Under the pieces are notes generated by a model. It was not told the origin of the DNA. It searched no databases and saw only the letters and a list, made by a program, of their open reading frames with translations. Positions 36,256-45,343 of a stretch of 64,000 bases of DNA are shown here, piece after piece. This DNA is from Nocardioides scoriae (GTDB taxonomy: Bacteria; Actinomycetota; Actinomycetes; Propionibacteriales; Nocardioidaceae). The stretch is taken from NCBI RefSeq assembly GCF_900104965.1, contig NZ_LT629757.1:3348001-3412000 (forward strand), in the 5' to 3' direction. Position numbers and translations under genes: made by a program. Each line of letters starts with the position of its first letter. Position 1 is the stretch's first letter.

Positions 36256-37692
36256 CTAGAACCGGCCCTTCTCGAGCGCGCCCCAGGTGAGGCGGCCCAC
36301 GACCTCGGTCGCCTTCAGGCTGACGCCGCGCTGATAGTCGCCGACCGCGTCGGCCGTGGCGCTGTTCCAGCGACCGGTGACGCTCAGCTGCGCGTCGGTG
36401 GCGGCGTTCAGGGCACGCTGCACCCGGGTCACGTCGGACCCGCTGGTGCCGGCCCGCAGGGTGGTGCGGCCGTTGCCGGTGACGACCAGGCTGATCCAGT
36501 CGTTGCGGGTGGCGTAGGTGCGGACCGGGTGGCCGGCGCGCTTCTGGAACGCGGCGAGGGCCTTCTCGGTGGCCGGGTTCCACGACCCCGTCACGGCGTA
36601 CGGGTAGAGGCGCTGCTGCTTGAGCAGGCACTGCAGCGGCACCAGGCCCGCGGTGCGGATCGACCCGGTGCGGCGGTAGGTCGGCTGGTTGATGGTCGAG
36701 GGCGAGCACCGCGGGTCGCTCAGGTTGCTGCCGGTGTACGCCGGGTTGCCGGTCGCGGGGGCGGGAGCCGGGGTCGGGGCCGGTGCGGGAACCGGTGTCG
36801 GGGTGGGCGTGGGCGTGGGGACCGCGGGCAGGACGGGCGTGCGCAGCGAGAGGTAGTTGCGGTCGATGTTGATCCGCACGCCGCCCCAGGTCTCGTCGTG
36901 CCCGCCCTGGAACTGCTTGGCGCGGCCGCCCGACTGCCACCCGTCGCTGCGGACGTACGTCGAGGAGGTGTTCGCCCTGCCGTCCCAGTCGGCGATCCAG
37001 ATCTGGTCGGGCATGGAGATCGGGTTGCCCACCTTCACCCGCTGGTCGTCGATCAGCTTGATGCCCGACGCGGCGCTGGAGTAGAAGCCGGACGCGTAGC
37101 GCAGCCGGTGCAGCTCGTCTGTCCAGGCGTCGAGGAACCACAGCGCCGAGGAGGTGCAGGCCTGCGACCGGGAGGTGTCGAAGGCCTCGAGGTCGTAGAA
37201 GATCGTGCTGCCCCGGACGATGCCCAGCGCGGTCGCGCGGGCCACGGCGCTGCGGGCCTCGGCGGCCCCCTGGGCGCGCGCGGCGGCGTACCCGTTGGTG
37301 GTGGTGGCGTCGATGGTCGGGTCGATGGTGCGGCCGTAGCGCGGGTAGCGGCTCGAGCACGACGCCTGCGGGCCGAGGGTGATCGGCATCAGGTGCCAGC
37401 CGTCGGCGAGCTGGTCGCTGACCCACGTGGCGGTGAGGTTCGCCTGGCGCTGGCAGGCCCGCGAGGCCCCGGAGATGTAGATGCCCGCCGCGCGGAAGGG
37501 CGAGCGGTCCATCCAGGTGCGCATCGCCGACCCGGAGGGCGCCTCGCACTGGTCGAAGCCGAGGCCGGTGAAGGTGCCGGGCGTCACCGGGTTGGTCGCG
37601 GCGTACGACGTCGCGGGGACGCCGCCGAGGAGCCCGGCGGTCAGCAGCCCGGCGGCCAGGGGGGCGAGCAGCCTCCGGGCAGAGAAGCGCAT
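36256..37692 (-). CDS. Secreted DUF1906 glycoside-hydrolase-like protein with peptidoglycan-binding repeats
   Basis: This 478-aa exported protein has a signal peptide (about residues 1-31, ending SYA-A). A DUF1906-type TIM-barrel domain resembling glycoside hydrolases follows (GLGFDQCEAPSGSAMRTW near 44, then GIYISG, STIFYDLEAFD, IWIADWDG and HDETWGGVRINIDRNY). A Pro/Thr linker with PTPTPTP leads to two C-terminal peptidoglycan-binding-like modules (about 340-400 and 410-470). It probably acts on or binds the cell wall; the exact bond cleaved is unknown. It is convergent with purQ, with only 3 bp between stop codons. Its upstream gap is AT-rich for this genome. Confidence 0.82.
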   Translation of the reverse strand: MRFSARRLLAPLAAGLLTAGLLGGVPATSYAATNPVTPGTFTGLGFDQCEAPSGSAMRTWMDRSPFRAAGIYISGASRACQRQANLTATWVSDQLADGWHLMPITLGPQASCSSRYPRYGRTIDPTIDATTTNGYAAARAQGAAEARSAVARATALGIVRGSTIFYDLEAFDTSRSQACTSSALWFLDAWTDELHRLRYASGFYSSAASGIKLIDDQRVKVGNPISMPDQIWIADWDGRANTSSTYVRSDGWQSGGRAKQFQGGHDETWGGVRINIDRNYLSLRTPVLPAVPTPTPTPTPVPAPAPTPAPAPATGNPAYTGSNLSDPRCSPSTINQPTYRRTGSIRTAGLVPLQCLLKQQRLYPYAVTGSWNPATEKALAAFQKRAGHPVRTYATRNDWISLVVTGNGRTTLRAGTSGSDVTRVQRALNAATDAQLSVTGRWNSATADAVGDYQRGVSLKATEVVGRLTWGALEKGRF

Positions 37693-37762
37693 GTGAATAC
37701 TCCGAAATCGTGGGATTTGGCCGTCACCCTAACCCCACTCTTCACAGCCGCCACATGAGTCT

Positions 37763-37784
37763 TTGTAATGACAATCTTGTAATT
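37763..37784. promoter_or_regulatory. AT-rich gap with TTGTAAT direct repeats
   Basis: Two TTGTAAT heptamers (37763-37769 and 37778-37784) lie 15 bp apart in a ~100-bp AT-rich gap between the stop of the papain-like gene and the start of the DUF1906 gene. The first forms TTGTAATGACAA, an imperfect palindrome. Candidate regulator site for the DUF1906 gene. Confidence 0.35.
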
Positions 37785-37792
37785 CGAGGGCC

Positions 37793-38413
37793 TCAGACGG
37801 GCGGGGACACCGCGATCTCCTCGCCCAGCCGCGCGCCGTCGAGCAGCTCCAGCCCGTCGCCCGACCAGAAGTTGCCCGGGTCGTAGTAGTTCGTCGGCCG
37901 GTCGGGGTCGAGCAGCCCCATGGCGGTGTAGGTGCGGGCCACCACCTCCGCGCAGTACGTCGTCTCGACCCCGGCGTCGTGGTGGAACCGGCCCCGCGCC
38001 CACCGCGCCGCCAGCGCCGCCGTGGCCGGGAACGGCGTGCCGTCGAGCTGCGCGATCGTCGCCAGCACGGCGTCCTCCTGCTGCCGCGTGACCGGGGCGT
38101 CGAGCTGGCGCAGCCACGCCCGCTGCTCGTAGCGCCCGCACCACCGCGCCACCGCCTCCCGCAGGTCGTGCAGCTGCACGCCCCGGTGGTGGCTGTTCGT
38201 CCAGACGTCGCGCAGCCCCTTGCCGAGCTCGGCGTGCCACATCAGCGGCGGCATGTCGTCGAGCACCACCGCCATGCCCACGTGGTTGACCGGTGCGTTG
38301 GTCAGCACCCGGATCGCCTGGTCCGCCGGCGACCGTCCCCGGAAGAGCCACAGGTCGCCGGTGCGGGTGAGGTCGACCGCGTCGTCCAGACTGAGGGCGT
38401 TCTGGCCGGTCAT
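37793..38413 (-). CDS. Permuted papain-like (YiiX/C92-type) protein
   Basis: This 206-aa protein has the order His-then-Cys of circularly permuted NlpC/P60-type folds. GDLWLFRG and VNHVGMAVVLDD supply the candidate His, and TTYCAEVVARTYTAMGLL the candidate Cys. Such proteins act as amidases, peptidases or acyltransferases, often on lipids or cell-wall peptides. There is no signal peptide. It is divergent from a small membrane protein whose GTG lies only 16 bp away. The ribosome binding site AGAGGA on this strand overlaps that of the neighbour. Confidence 0.7.
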   Translation of the reverse strand: MTGQNALSLDDAVDLTRTGDLWLFRGRSPADQAIRVLTNAPVNHVGMAVVLDDMPPLMWHAELGKGLRDVWTNSHHRGVQLHDLREAVARWCGRYEQRAWLRQLDAPVTRQQEDAVLATIAQLDGTPFPATAALAARWARGRFHHDAGVETTYCAEVVARTYTAMGLLDPDRPTNYYDPGNFWSGDGLELLDGARLGEEIAVSPPV

Positions 38414-38416
38414 CGC

Positions 38417-38428
38417 AGGAGGTCCTCT
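38417..38428. promoter_or_regulatory. Shared, near-palindromic ribosome binding site of two divergent genes
   Basis: AGGAGGTCCTCT reads as an AGGAGG Shine-Dalgarno for the + strand GTG at 38430 and, on the other strand, as AGAGGACCTCCT upstream of the ATG at 38413. With the start codons so close, each mRNA leader must come from inside the other gene. Confidence 0.55.
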
Positions 38429-38429
38429 C

Positions 38430-38615
38430 GTGAAGCTGTCGTGGTGGAAGGTGCTCGGCGTGGCCGGCGTCGGTGGGGTGGCCGCGACGGGCGCCATCAT
38501 CGCGCGCGACCAGCGCCAGCGGGCCCAGATGTCCCCGGAGCAGGTCCGCGACCGCCTCCACGAGCGCCTCGCCGAGGCCCAGCCCCCGCCCGACCAGCCC
38601 CCACCCGCCGCCTGA
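38430..38615 (+). CDS. Small membrane-anchored protein
   Basis: This 61-aa product has one hydrophobic helix (about residues 6-24, WWKVLGVAGVGGVAATGAII). A charged helical segment (RDQRQRAQMSPEQVRDRLHERLAEA) and a Pro-rich end follow. It starts at a GTG with a perfect AGGAGG. Many actinobacteria carry a protein of this type near the purine genes, but I cannot give it a function. It lies between the divergent papain-like gene and purL. Confidence 0.65.
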   Translation: MKLSWWKVLGVAGVGGVAATGAIIARDQRQRAQMSPEQVRDRLHERLAEAQPPPDQPPPAA

Positions 38616-38737
38616 CCGCCCCGGCCGCTCCCGCTCGGTCCCCGAGGAGCGACGGAGTCGTGTCTCGAAGGGCCGGAGGTCCTGGTCGGGGAGTCCTGCT
38701 GTCGCCGGGCGTGGGCGGGAGGGGGTCCGGGCGCCGG

Positions 38738-38743
38738 TAGATT
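38738..38743 (+). promoter_or_regulatory. -10 hexamer TAGATT for purL
   Basis: TAGATT ends 6 nt before the purL GTG, with no Shine-Dalgarno; probable leaderless promoter. Confidence 0.5.
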
Positions 38744-38749
38744 GACCCC

Positions 38750-41056
38750 GTGCCCGAGACGACCGAGCCCCAGTCCAGCCAGCCCTCCAGCAGCCCGACC
38801 GTGACCGGCCTCGACACCGTGGCGGTGGCGTCCGGGGACCCGCAGCGGGAGCAGCCGTGGGCCGAGCTCGGGCTCAAGCCCGACGAGTACGCCCGCATCC
38901 GCGAGATCCTGGGCCGCCGGCCGACGAGCTCGGAGCTGGCGATGTACAGCGTGATGTGGAGCGAGCACTGCTCCTACAAGTCCTCCAAGGTGCACCTCCA
39001 GCAATTCTCCGAGATCCCGCAGGAGACCCGCGCCGGCGCGATGCTCGCCGGCATCGGCGAGAACGCCGGCGTCATCGACATCGGCCAGGGCTACGCCGTG
39101 ACCTTCAAGGTCGAGAGCCACAACCACCCGTCCTACGTCGAGCCCTACCAGGGTGCGGCCACCGGCGTCGGCGGCATCGTGCGCGACATCCTCGCCATGG
39201 GCGCCCGGCCGGTCGCCGTGATGGACCCGCTGCGCTTCGGCCCGCTGCACGAGCCCGACACCCACCGGGTGCTGCCGGGGATCGTCGCGGGCGTGGGTGG
39301 CTACGGCAACTGCCTGGGCCTGCCCAACATCGGCGGCGAGGCCGTCTTCGACGCCACCTACCTGGGCAACCCGCTGGTCAACGCGCTGTGCGTCGGCGTG
39401 CTGCGCCACGAGGACCTCCACCTCGCCAAGGCGAGCGGCGCCGGCAACCAGGTGGTGCTGTACGGCGCCCGCACCGGCGGCGACGGCATCGGCGGCGTCA
39501 GCGTCCTGGCCAGCGAGACCTTCGAGAGCACCGGCCCGGCCAAGCGGCCCAGCGTCCAGGTGGGCGACCCGTTCCAGGAGAAGCTGCTCATCGAGTGCAC
39601 CCTCGAGCTCTTCCACGCCGGCGTGGTCGCCGGCATCCAGGACCTCGGCGGCGCCGGGCTGTCCTGCGCGTGGAGCGAGCTCGCCAGCGCCGGCGACGGC
39701 GGCATGCACGTCGAGCTCGACCGGGTCCCGCTGCGCGACTCCTCGCTGGCCCCGGAGGAGATCCTCATGAGCGAGAGCCAGGAGCGGATGATGGCGGTCG
39801 TCGAGCCCGCCGACGTCGAGCGCTTCCTGGAGATCTGCGCCCGGTGGGACGTCGAGGCCACGGTCGTCGGCGAGGTCACCGACGGCACCCGGCTGCAGAT
39901 CGACTGGCACGGCGAGCGGGTCGTCGACGTGCCGCCGCGCTCGGTGGCCCACGACGGACCGACGTACCACCGCCCGTTCGCCCGGCCCGACTCCCAGGAC
40001 GCCCTCCAGGCCGACACCGCGGAGGCGCTGCCCCGCCCCGGCACGCCCGACGAGCTGCGCGAGACGCTGCTGCGCCTGGTGGCCAGCCCCAACCTGTGCG
40101 ACAAGTCGTGGATCACCGACCAGTACGACCGCTACGTCCAGGGCAACACCGTCCTGGCGCAGCCCAGCGACAGCGGCATGGTCCGGGTCGACGACGAGAC
40201 CAACCTCGGGGTCGCGATCTCGACCGACGCCAACGGCCGCTACACCCGCCTCGACCCGTACGCCGGTGCCCAGCTGGCGCTCGCCGAGAGCTACCGCAAC
40301 GTCTCGACGGGCGGTGCCGTGCCGGTCGCGATCTCCGACTGCCTCAACTTCGGGTCGCCCGAGGACCCGGCCGTGATGTGGCAGTTCGCCGAGGCCTGCC
40401 GCGGTCTGAAGGACGCCTGCCTCGAGCTGGGCGTCCCCGTGACCGGCGGCAACGTCAGCCTCTACAACCAGACCGGCGAGACCGCGATCCTGCCCACTCC
40501 CGTGGTGGCGGTGCTCGGGGTCATCGAGGACGTCACCCGGCGCACACCCACGGGCTTCCAGCGGGCCGGCGAGCGAGTGCTCCTGCTGGGCGAGACCCGC
40601 GAGGAGCTGTCGGGCTCGGAGTGGGCCTCGGTCGTCCACGACCACCTCGGCGGCCTGCCGCCGCGCGTCGACCTGGCCGCGGAGCGGTCGCTGAGCGAGC
40701 TGCTGGTCGCGTCCGTCGGCCTGCTCACCTCGGCCCACGACGTCTCCGACGGCGGGCTGGCCCAGACGCTCGTCGAGTCGGGCCTGCGCCACCACGTCGG
40801 TGCGACCGTCGCGCTCGACGGGGTCCACGCCGACCCGTTCGTGGCGCTGTTCAGCGAGTCGACCGCGCGGGTGGTCGTCACCGTCGCCGCGGGCGACGAG
40901 GACCGGCTGGTGCAGCTGGCCGCCGACCACGGCGTCCCGGTGACCACGCTCGGGGAGACCGGGGGCGCGTCGCTGGCGCTGGCCGACGGGCTCGACGTGC
41001 CCCTCGACGAGCTGCACCGCGCGTGGGTGGCCACCCTCCCGCTGGCCCTGGCCTGA
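38750..41056 (+). CDS. purL: FGAM synthase large subunit PurL
   Basis: This 768-aa ATP-dependent catalytic subunit of the PurSQL type converts FGAR and ammonia to FGAM. Motifs: [44 protein letters not shown], the internally repeated AIRS-like halves with GGDGIGGVS and [12 protein letters not shown], and GGNVSLYN. About 25 residues of Ser/Thr/Gln-rich sequence precede the conserved start ([14 protein letters not shown]), which is longer than usual. The GTG follows TAGATT by 6 nt. Confidence 0.96.
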   Translation: MPETTEPQSSQPSSSPTVTGLDTVAVASGDPQREQPWAELGLKPDEYARIREILGRRPTSSELAMYSVMWSEHCSYKSSKVHLQQFSEIPQETRAGAMLAGIGENAGVIDIGQGYAVTFKVESHNHPSYVEPYQGAATGVGGIVRDILAMGARPVAVMDPLRFGPLHEPDTHRVLPGIVAGVGGYGNCLGLPNIGGEAVFDATYLGNPLVNALCVGVLRHEDLHLAKASGAGNQVVLYGARTGGDGIGGVSVLASETFESTGPAKRPSVQVGDPFQEKLLIECTLELFHAGVVAGIQDLGGAGLSCAWSELASAGDGGMHVELDRVPLRDSSLAPEEILMSESQERMMAVVEPADVERFLEICARWDVEATVVGEVTDGTRLQIDWHGERVVDVPPRSVAHDGPTYHRPFARPDSQDALQADTAEALPRPGTPDELRETLLRLVASPNLCDKSWITDQYDRYVQGNTVLAQPSDSGMVRVDDETNLGVAISTDANGRYTRLDPYAGAQLALAESYRNVSTGGAVPVAISDCLNFGSPEDPAVMWQFAEACRGLKDACLELGVPVTGGNVSLYNQTGETAILPTPVVAVLGVIEDVTRRTPTGFQRAGERVLLLGETREELSGSEWASVVHDHLGGLPPRVDLAAERSLSELLVASVGLLTSAHDVSDGGLAQTLVESGLRHHVGATVALDGVHADPFVALFSESTARVVVTVAAGDEDRLVQLAADHGVPVTTLGETGGASLALADGLDVPLDELHRAWVATLPLALA

Positions 41057-41103
41057 CAGGCTGGGGCGCGACCCGTCGTTCCCCGACCGTCTGGAGCAGT
41101 CCT

Positions 41104-41685
41104 GTGAAGCGCCCCGCACCCCGTCCCGCCCTCCGCACCGCAGCCCTCCTGCCCGCCGCCGCACTGGCCCTGACCCTCACCGCCTGCGGTGGCGGCGACG
41201 GCTCGGCCTCCGGCGACGCGTCCAGCTCGGCCAGCGAGTCGACCAGCGCCTCGGCGTCGGCGTCGCCCAGCGGGTCCGCGTCCCCGTCGGCCTCCGCCTC
41301 GCCCTCGGCCGAGGCCTCCGGGTCGGCGGCCGGCCTGCGCTACCGCACCCTCATCACGACCCTGTTCGACCAGCAGGGCACGGTGCAGAACGCCACGTCG
41401 GCCAAGGACTTCAACCGCCAGGCGAAGTTCCCCGCCGGCGTCTCGGTCGGGATCTTCGACGCGAAGACCAAGTCCATCTGCATCCAGGACAGCAAGCAGG
41501 ACATCGCCCTCACCTTCACCGGCGCCGGTGAGGCGTCGGGCGTGGTGCTGCTCGACGGTGCCTGCAAGGGCGGCGAGGTCGTCTCCAGCCTGGTGCCCCA
41601 GGGCGCCAGCGACATCGCGGTGAAGGGCGACAAGTCCCTCGGCACGCCCGTGGCGGACTACCTGAAGGAGACGTTCGGCTCCTAG
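41104..41685 (+). CDS. Ser/Ala-rich lipoprotein
   Basis: This 193-aa putative lipoprotein has a signal peptide ending in the lipobox LTAC (Cys near residue 28), then a long Ser/Ala/Pro linker (SASASPSGSASPSAS-like). A globular domain of about 115 residues with two Cys (SICIQDSK and GACKGGEV) follows. I do not recognise the domain. Its sequence GIFDAKTKSICIQDSKQDIALTFTGAGEASGVVLLDGACKG, given here only by its features, has the alternating pattern of a small beta-rich binding domain. ggag lies before the GTG start. Confidence 0.7.
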   Translation: MKRPAPRPALRTAALLPAAALALTLTACGGGDGSASGDASSSASESTSASASASPSGSASPSASASPSAEASGSAAGLRYRTLITTLFDQQGTVQNATSAKDFNRQAKFPAGVSVGIFDAKTKSICIQDSKQDIALTFTGAGEASGVVLLDGACKGGEVVSSLVPQGASDIAVKGDKSLGTPVADYLKETFGS

Positions 41686-41806
41686 GTCACCCGGCACGCG
41701 AGAGGTCCGGGACGCCCCGAAAACCGCGCCGTGTTGTCCCTTTTGTGAGATTCTGTGGCCAGCCGGAACGCCCGGCCACGAGCTCACGAGGTCACGGAGG
41801 CGCGCG

Positions 41807-43972
41807 ATGTCGTCAGCGAGGCCGACCGTCCCCCGTGGGGGTCCGGACCACGACCCGGGGACCGTGCGCCGGTGCCCGCGAGCCGCCCAGCTGACCCGCC
41901 GGGTGGCCGTGCTGGCCGCGGGCCTGACCGTGCTGGCCCTGGCGCTGGTGCCGGCCGGCCCCGCCGGGCTCCGGGCGGTCGACCACCTGGGCAACCTCGC
42001 CAGCCTGGTCGCCGTGGTGGCCTGCCTGGCGGCGGCCCGGGGGACCTCGGGCCGCACGGCGCTGACCTGGTCCTGCTTCGCGGCCACCGCCTTGACCTGG
42101 CTGCTCGCCGACCTGCTCTGGAGCGTGGACCAGCAGTGGGTCGCCGGCGCCGGGCTGGGCGACGCCGCCCGGGTGCTCTACCTCCTCGGCGCGCTGCCCT
42201 GCGTGGTCGGCGTCCTGGTCGTCCCGGTGGGTCGCTGGGAGCGCGGTGCCCGCGTCCGGCTGGCGCTCGACGCGCTCGTCCTGGCCACCGCCGGCGTCCT
42301 GGTGGCCGATGCCCTGGTGCTGCGCGACCTGCTGCCGTCCTCGCCCGGGGGCGGCGACGTCGTCGCGGTCCTCTACCCGGTGACCGACCTCGTGGTGGTC
42401 AGCCTCGCCCTCACCCTGGGCCGTCGTCGCCACGGCCCGCCGCGGGCGGACCTGCTGCTGCTCGCCGCCGCCTTCCTGGTCTGGACGGTGACCGACCTGG
42501 CCTTCGCCCGGGTCACCGTCGCGCGGGCCGACTACTTCGTCACCCCGGTGGGCGTGGGGTACGTCGTCGCGCCGCTGCTGCTGGCCCTCGCCGCCCTCTG
42601 CGCGCTGCGCGACCGGGACACCGACGCGACCGGTGGCGCCATGGCGCGGCACGCCGCGTCCCGGGTGCTGGCCCCGCTGCCGGAGATCGTCGTCCTGGTC
42701 GCCGGCCTGGTCGCCCTGGTCCGCCAGCCCGAGACCTGGCACGAGTGGACCCTGGTCGGCCTCGGCGCCGGCCTCGCGGTCGTGCGCCAGGTGCTGCTCG
42801 CCGTCGACGGCCACGAGCTGCGCTCCACGCTCGAGGAGCGGGTCGCCGCGCGGACCGGTGAGCTCCAGGAGCTCGCCGACCGTCACCAGCAGATCCTCGG
42901 CTCCGTGGTGGAGGGCATCTTCGGCGTCGACGGCGCCGGGCGCATCACCTTCGTCAACGCGGCCGCGGAGCGACTCCTCGGCTGGCGCTCGACCGTGCTG
43001 CTCGGCCGCCCGGCCTGCGAGCGCGTCTGCGCCGAGGACCACGACGACTGCCTGCTCGACGCCGTGCTGGGGCAGGGTCGCGCGCTGCCCCGGACCGAGA
43101 CCGTCTACCGCCGCGCCGACGGCGCGCTGCTGCCCGTCGAGATCACCGCCACCCCGCTGGTGGGCGACGGCGGCCAGGGCGCGGTCGTCTGCTTCCGCGA
43201 CGTGGCCGAGCGGGCCCTGGTCGAGGAGATGAAGCGTCACTTCATCAGCGCCGTGAGCCACGAGCTCCGCACGCCGCTGTCGGCGATCCGCGGATCGCTG
43301 GAGATGCTGGCCGACGGCGACGCCGGTGCGCTCCCGCCCCCGGCCCTGGAGCTGGTCAGCATGGGCGAGCGCGGCGCGCAGCGGCTGGGTCGCCTGGTCG
43401 ACGACATCATCGACGTGGAGCGGCTCTCGACGGGCGAGTTCGACGTGGTCGCCCGGCCCGAGCCGCTGGAGCCGCTGCTGCGCAGCACCGTCGCCACGAT
43501 GCGTCCCCTGGCCGAGCAGCACGGTGTGCGCATCGAGGTCGGCGAGGTCGCGGGCGACGCCCTGTGCGACGCCGACCGGGTGGTGCAGGCGCTGGTCAAC
43601 CTGGTCGGCAACGCGGTGAAGTTCACCCCGCCCGGCGCCGCCGTGCACGTCAGCGCCGAGACCCGCGGCGCCGAGGTGATGGTGACCGTGCGCGACGAGG
43701 GACGCGGCATCCCGGAGGAGGACCTCGACCGGGTTTTCGACCGCTTCCACCAGGTGCACGTGCCGGAGAGCCGCGACCTCGGCGGCACCGGCCTCGGCCT
43801 GACCATCACCAAGTCGATCGTGCAGCGCCACGGGGGCAAGATCTGGCTCACCAGCGTGCTCGGGGCCGGGTCGACCTTCCGCTTCACGCTGCCGGCGGCG
43901 GCGCCGCCGGCCTCGGACCGCGACGCGGCCCGGCGGCTGGCTCAGGCCGGGTCGGTGTCCGCGCCGGCCTGA
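41807..43972 (+). CDS. Membrane PAS sensor histidine kinase (first of two)
   Basis: This 721-aa kinase has an N-terminal membrane region of about eight helices (residues ~30-300) and a short coiled segment. A PAS domain (about 355-460) is followed by an HisKA dimerisation helix with H485 in FISAVSHELRTPLSAIRG and an HATPase_c domain (NLVGNAVKFTPPG, DEGRGIPEEDL, GGTGLGLTITKSIVQRHGG). The PAS domain holds C404-x3-C408-x6-C415, shared with the paralogue at 46776. No response regulator is adjacent. acggagg precedes the ATG. The last 31 bp overlap the convergent SDR gene. Confidence 0.92.
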   Translation: MSSARPTVPRGGPDHDPGTVRRCPRAAQLTRRVAVLAAGLTVLALALVPAGPAGLRAVDHLGNLASLVAVVACLAAARGTSGRTALTWSCFAATALTWLLADLLWSVDQQWVAGAGLGDAARVLYLLGALPCVVGVLVVPVGRWERGARVRLALDALVLATAGVLVADALVLRDLLPSSPGGGDVVAVLYPVTDLVVVSLALTLGRRRHGPPRADLLLLAAAFLVWTVTDLAFARVTVARADYFVTPVGVGYVVAPLLLALAALCALRDRDTDATGGAMARHAASRVLAPLPEIVVLVAGLVALVRQPETWHEWTLVGLGAGLAVVRQVLLAVDGHELRSTLEERVAARTGELQELADRHQQILGSVVEGIFGVDGAGRITFVNAAAERLLGWRSTVLLGRPACERVCAEDHDDCLLDAVLGQGRALPRTETVYRRADGALLPVEITATPLVGDGGQGAVVCFRDVAERALVEEMKRHFISAVSHELRTPLSAIRGSLEMLADGDAGALPPPALELVSMGERGAQRLGRLVDDIIDVERLSTGEFDVVARPEPLEPLLRSTVATMRPLAEQHGVRIEVGEVAGDALCDADRVVQALVNLVGNAVKFTPPGAAVHVSAETRGAEVMVTVRDEGRGIPEEDLDRVFDRFHQVHVPESRDLGGTGLGLTITKSIVQRHGGKIWLTSVLGAGSTFRFTLPAAAPPASDRDAARRLAQAGSVSAPA

Positions 43973-44898
43973 ACGTCGTCCCGCGCGCGGGTGCCCTGCT
44001 GGCCCACGTCGTCGAGGGAGCGGGCGAACGCCTCCCGCAGGCCCATCGGCCGGTGGCCCGGCCGGGCCAGGTCGCGCCAGACGTCGTCGTCGTGGCAGAC
44101 CATGTCGTAGCTGAGGCTGTCGACCAGCGAGACCACCGTCGGACGGTCCATCCGGGTCACCAGCGCCACGATGCGGCCGGCGAGGCCCTTGGGCGCCCAC
44201 GGCAGCACCACCTGGGGCCGCCGGAGGTCCATCAGCCCGGCGACGACGTGCAGCAGCTCGGGGTAGGTGACGACGTCGCTGCCCCCGAGGTCGTAGTGGC
44301 GGTTGCGCGGCTCGCCCTCCAGGGCCCCGCCGACCAGCCGCACCACGTCCTCGACGGCGACGGGCTGCAGGCTGCTGCGCATCCAGGCCGGGATCGGGGC
44401 GATCGGGACCCGTCGGGTGAGCCGGCGCACGATCTCGAACGAGGTCGAGCCCGACCCCACCACCATGGCGGCGCGCAGCACCGTCGCCGGCACCGGGCCG
44501 TCGAGGAAGACCTGCTCCACCTCCAGGCGCGAGCGCAGGTGGTCGGAGAGCTCGTCCTCGTCGGGCACCAGGCCCGAGAGGTAGACGAGGCGGGAGACGC
44601 CGGCGTCCGCGCAGGCCCGCGCGGTGGTCTCCGCGGCCTCGCGGTCCTTGCTGACGAAGTCCTCGGACTCCATCGAGTGCACGAGGTAGACCACGGCGTC
44701 CACGCCCTCGACCGCGCTCCGGACGAGCTCGGGGTCGGTGATGTCGAAGTGCCGGGTGGTGACGTCGTCAGCCCAGGGATAGGGGTCGGCCGCGCCGTCG
44801 CGGCGCACGGCGGCCACCACGTCGTGTCCGCGAGCCACCAGCTCGGGGACGAGTCGGGATCCGATGTAGCCGGTCGCTCCGGTCACGAGAACTCTCAC
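43942..44898 (-). CDS. NAD(P)-binding SDR/epimerase-like protein
   Basis: This 318-aa atypical short-chain dehydrogenase of the NAD(P)H-binding/YbjT type has a Rossmann start VLVTGATGYIGSRLVPEL and a central VYLVHSMESEDF and SRLVYLSGLV in place of the classical YxxxK tetrad. It could be a nucleoside-sugar or quinone-linked oxidoreductase, or a non-catalytic NmrA-type sensor. The C-terminus contains a conserved D-rich end. The GTG start has TAGGGT (44905-44910, minus strand) 6 nt upstream. It lies between, and in opposite orientation to, the first kinase and the sterol-carrier-like gene. Confidence 0.8.
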   Translation of the reverse strand: MRVLVTGATGYIGSRLVPELVARGHDVVAAVRRDGAADPYPWADDVTTRHFDITDPELVRSAVEGVDAVVYLVHSMESEDFVSKDREAAETTARACADAGVSRLVYLSGLVPDEDELSDHLRSRLEVEQVFLDGPVPATVLRAAMVVGSGSTSFEIVRRLTRRVPIAPIPAWMRSSLQPVAVEDVVRLVGGALEGEPRNRHYDLGGSDVVTYPELLHVVAGLMDLRRPQVVLPWAPKGLAGRIVALVTRMDRPTVVSLVDSLSYDMVCHDDDVWRDLARPGHRPMGLREAFARSLDDVGQQGTRARDDVQAGADTDPA

Positions 44899-44953
44899 CT
44901 GCCGACCCTAGGCGGGACCACCTGGCCGGGCGCGACCCGCGGGTGCCGCGGGC

Positions 44954-44959
44954 TAGCGT
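44954..44959 (+). promoter_or_regulatory. -10 hexamer TAGCGT, leaderless start
   Basis: TAGCGT ends 6 nt before the GTG at 44966. It is back to back with TAGGGT of the SDR gene (44905-44910). Confidence 0.45.
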
Positions 44960-44965
44960 GGCGCG

Positions 44966-45334
44966 GTGCCCGCCCGACTCCAGCCAGCCGACCCCGCCGC
45001 CGTCGCGGCCGCCCTCGCCCACGACGACCGCTCGCGCGCGGAGCTGAAGCTGCTGGTCAAGCACTTCCTGGCGGTGCTCTCGGAGCGGGCGCCGGGCGCC
45101 TCGGTCGAGGTCCGCGTCCCGCCGTACGCCGCGGCGCAGGTGATCCCGGGCGTGCGCCACACCCGCGGCACCCCGCCGGCCGTCGTCGAGCTCGACGCCA
45201 CGACCTGGATCGACCTGGCCACCGGTCGGCTGGCGTGGTCGCAGGCCATGGCCGAGGGCCGGGTCCGGGCGTCGGGGGAGCGGGCGGACCTCTCGCCCCA
45301 CCTCCCGCTCGGGGACGCACCGACGACCTCCTAG
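44966..45334 (+). CDS. Sterol-carrier (SCP2)-like family protein
   Basis: This 122-aa protein resembles the actinobacterial sterol carrier family protein that commonly lies near purF. The recognisable part is VEVRVPPYAAAQVIPGVRHTRGTPPAVVELDATTWIDLATGRLAW, followed by a Gly/Ser-poor short end. It lacks a signal peptide. A hydrophobic ligand pocket is expected from the family, but the ligand is unknown. The start was taken from TAGCGT-N6-GTG. The M20 gene follows 9 bp later with its own -10-like element inside this gene's end. Confidence 0.8.
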   Translation: MPARLQPADPAAVAAALAHDDRSRAELKLLVKHFLAVLSERAPGASVEVRVPPYAAAQVIPGVRHTRGTPPAVVELDATTWIDLATGRLAWSQAMAEGRVRASGERADLSPHLPLGDAPTTS

Positions 45335-45337
45335 GCT
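45332..45337 (+). promoter_or_regulatory. -10 hexamer TAGGCT for the M20 dipeptidase
   Basis: TAGGCT straddles the stop codon of the preceding gene and ends 6 nt before the ATG at 45344. Confidence 0.45.
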
Positions 45338-45343
45338 CGGCGC

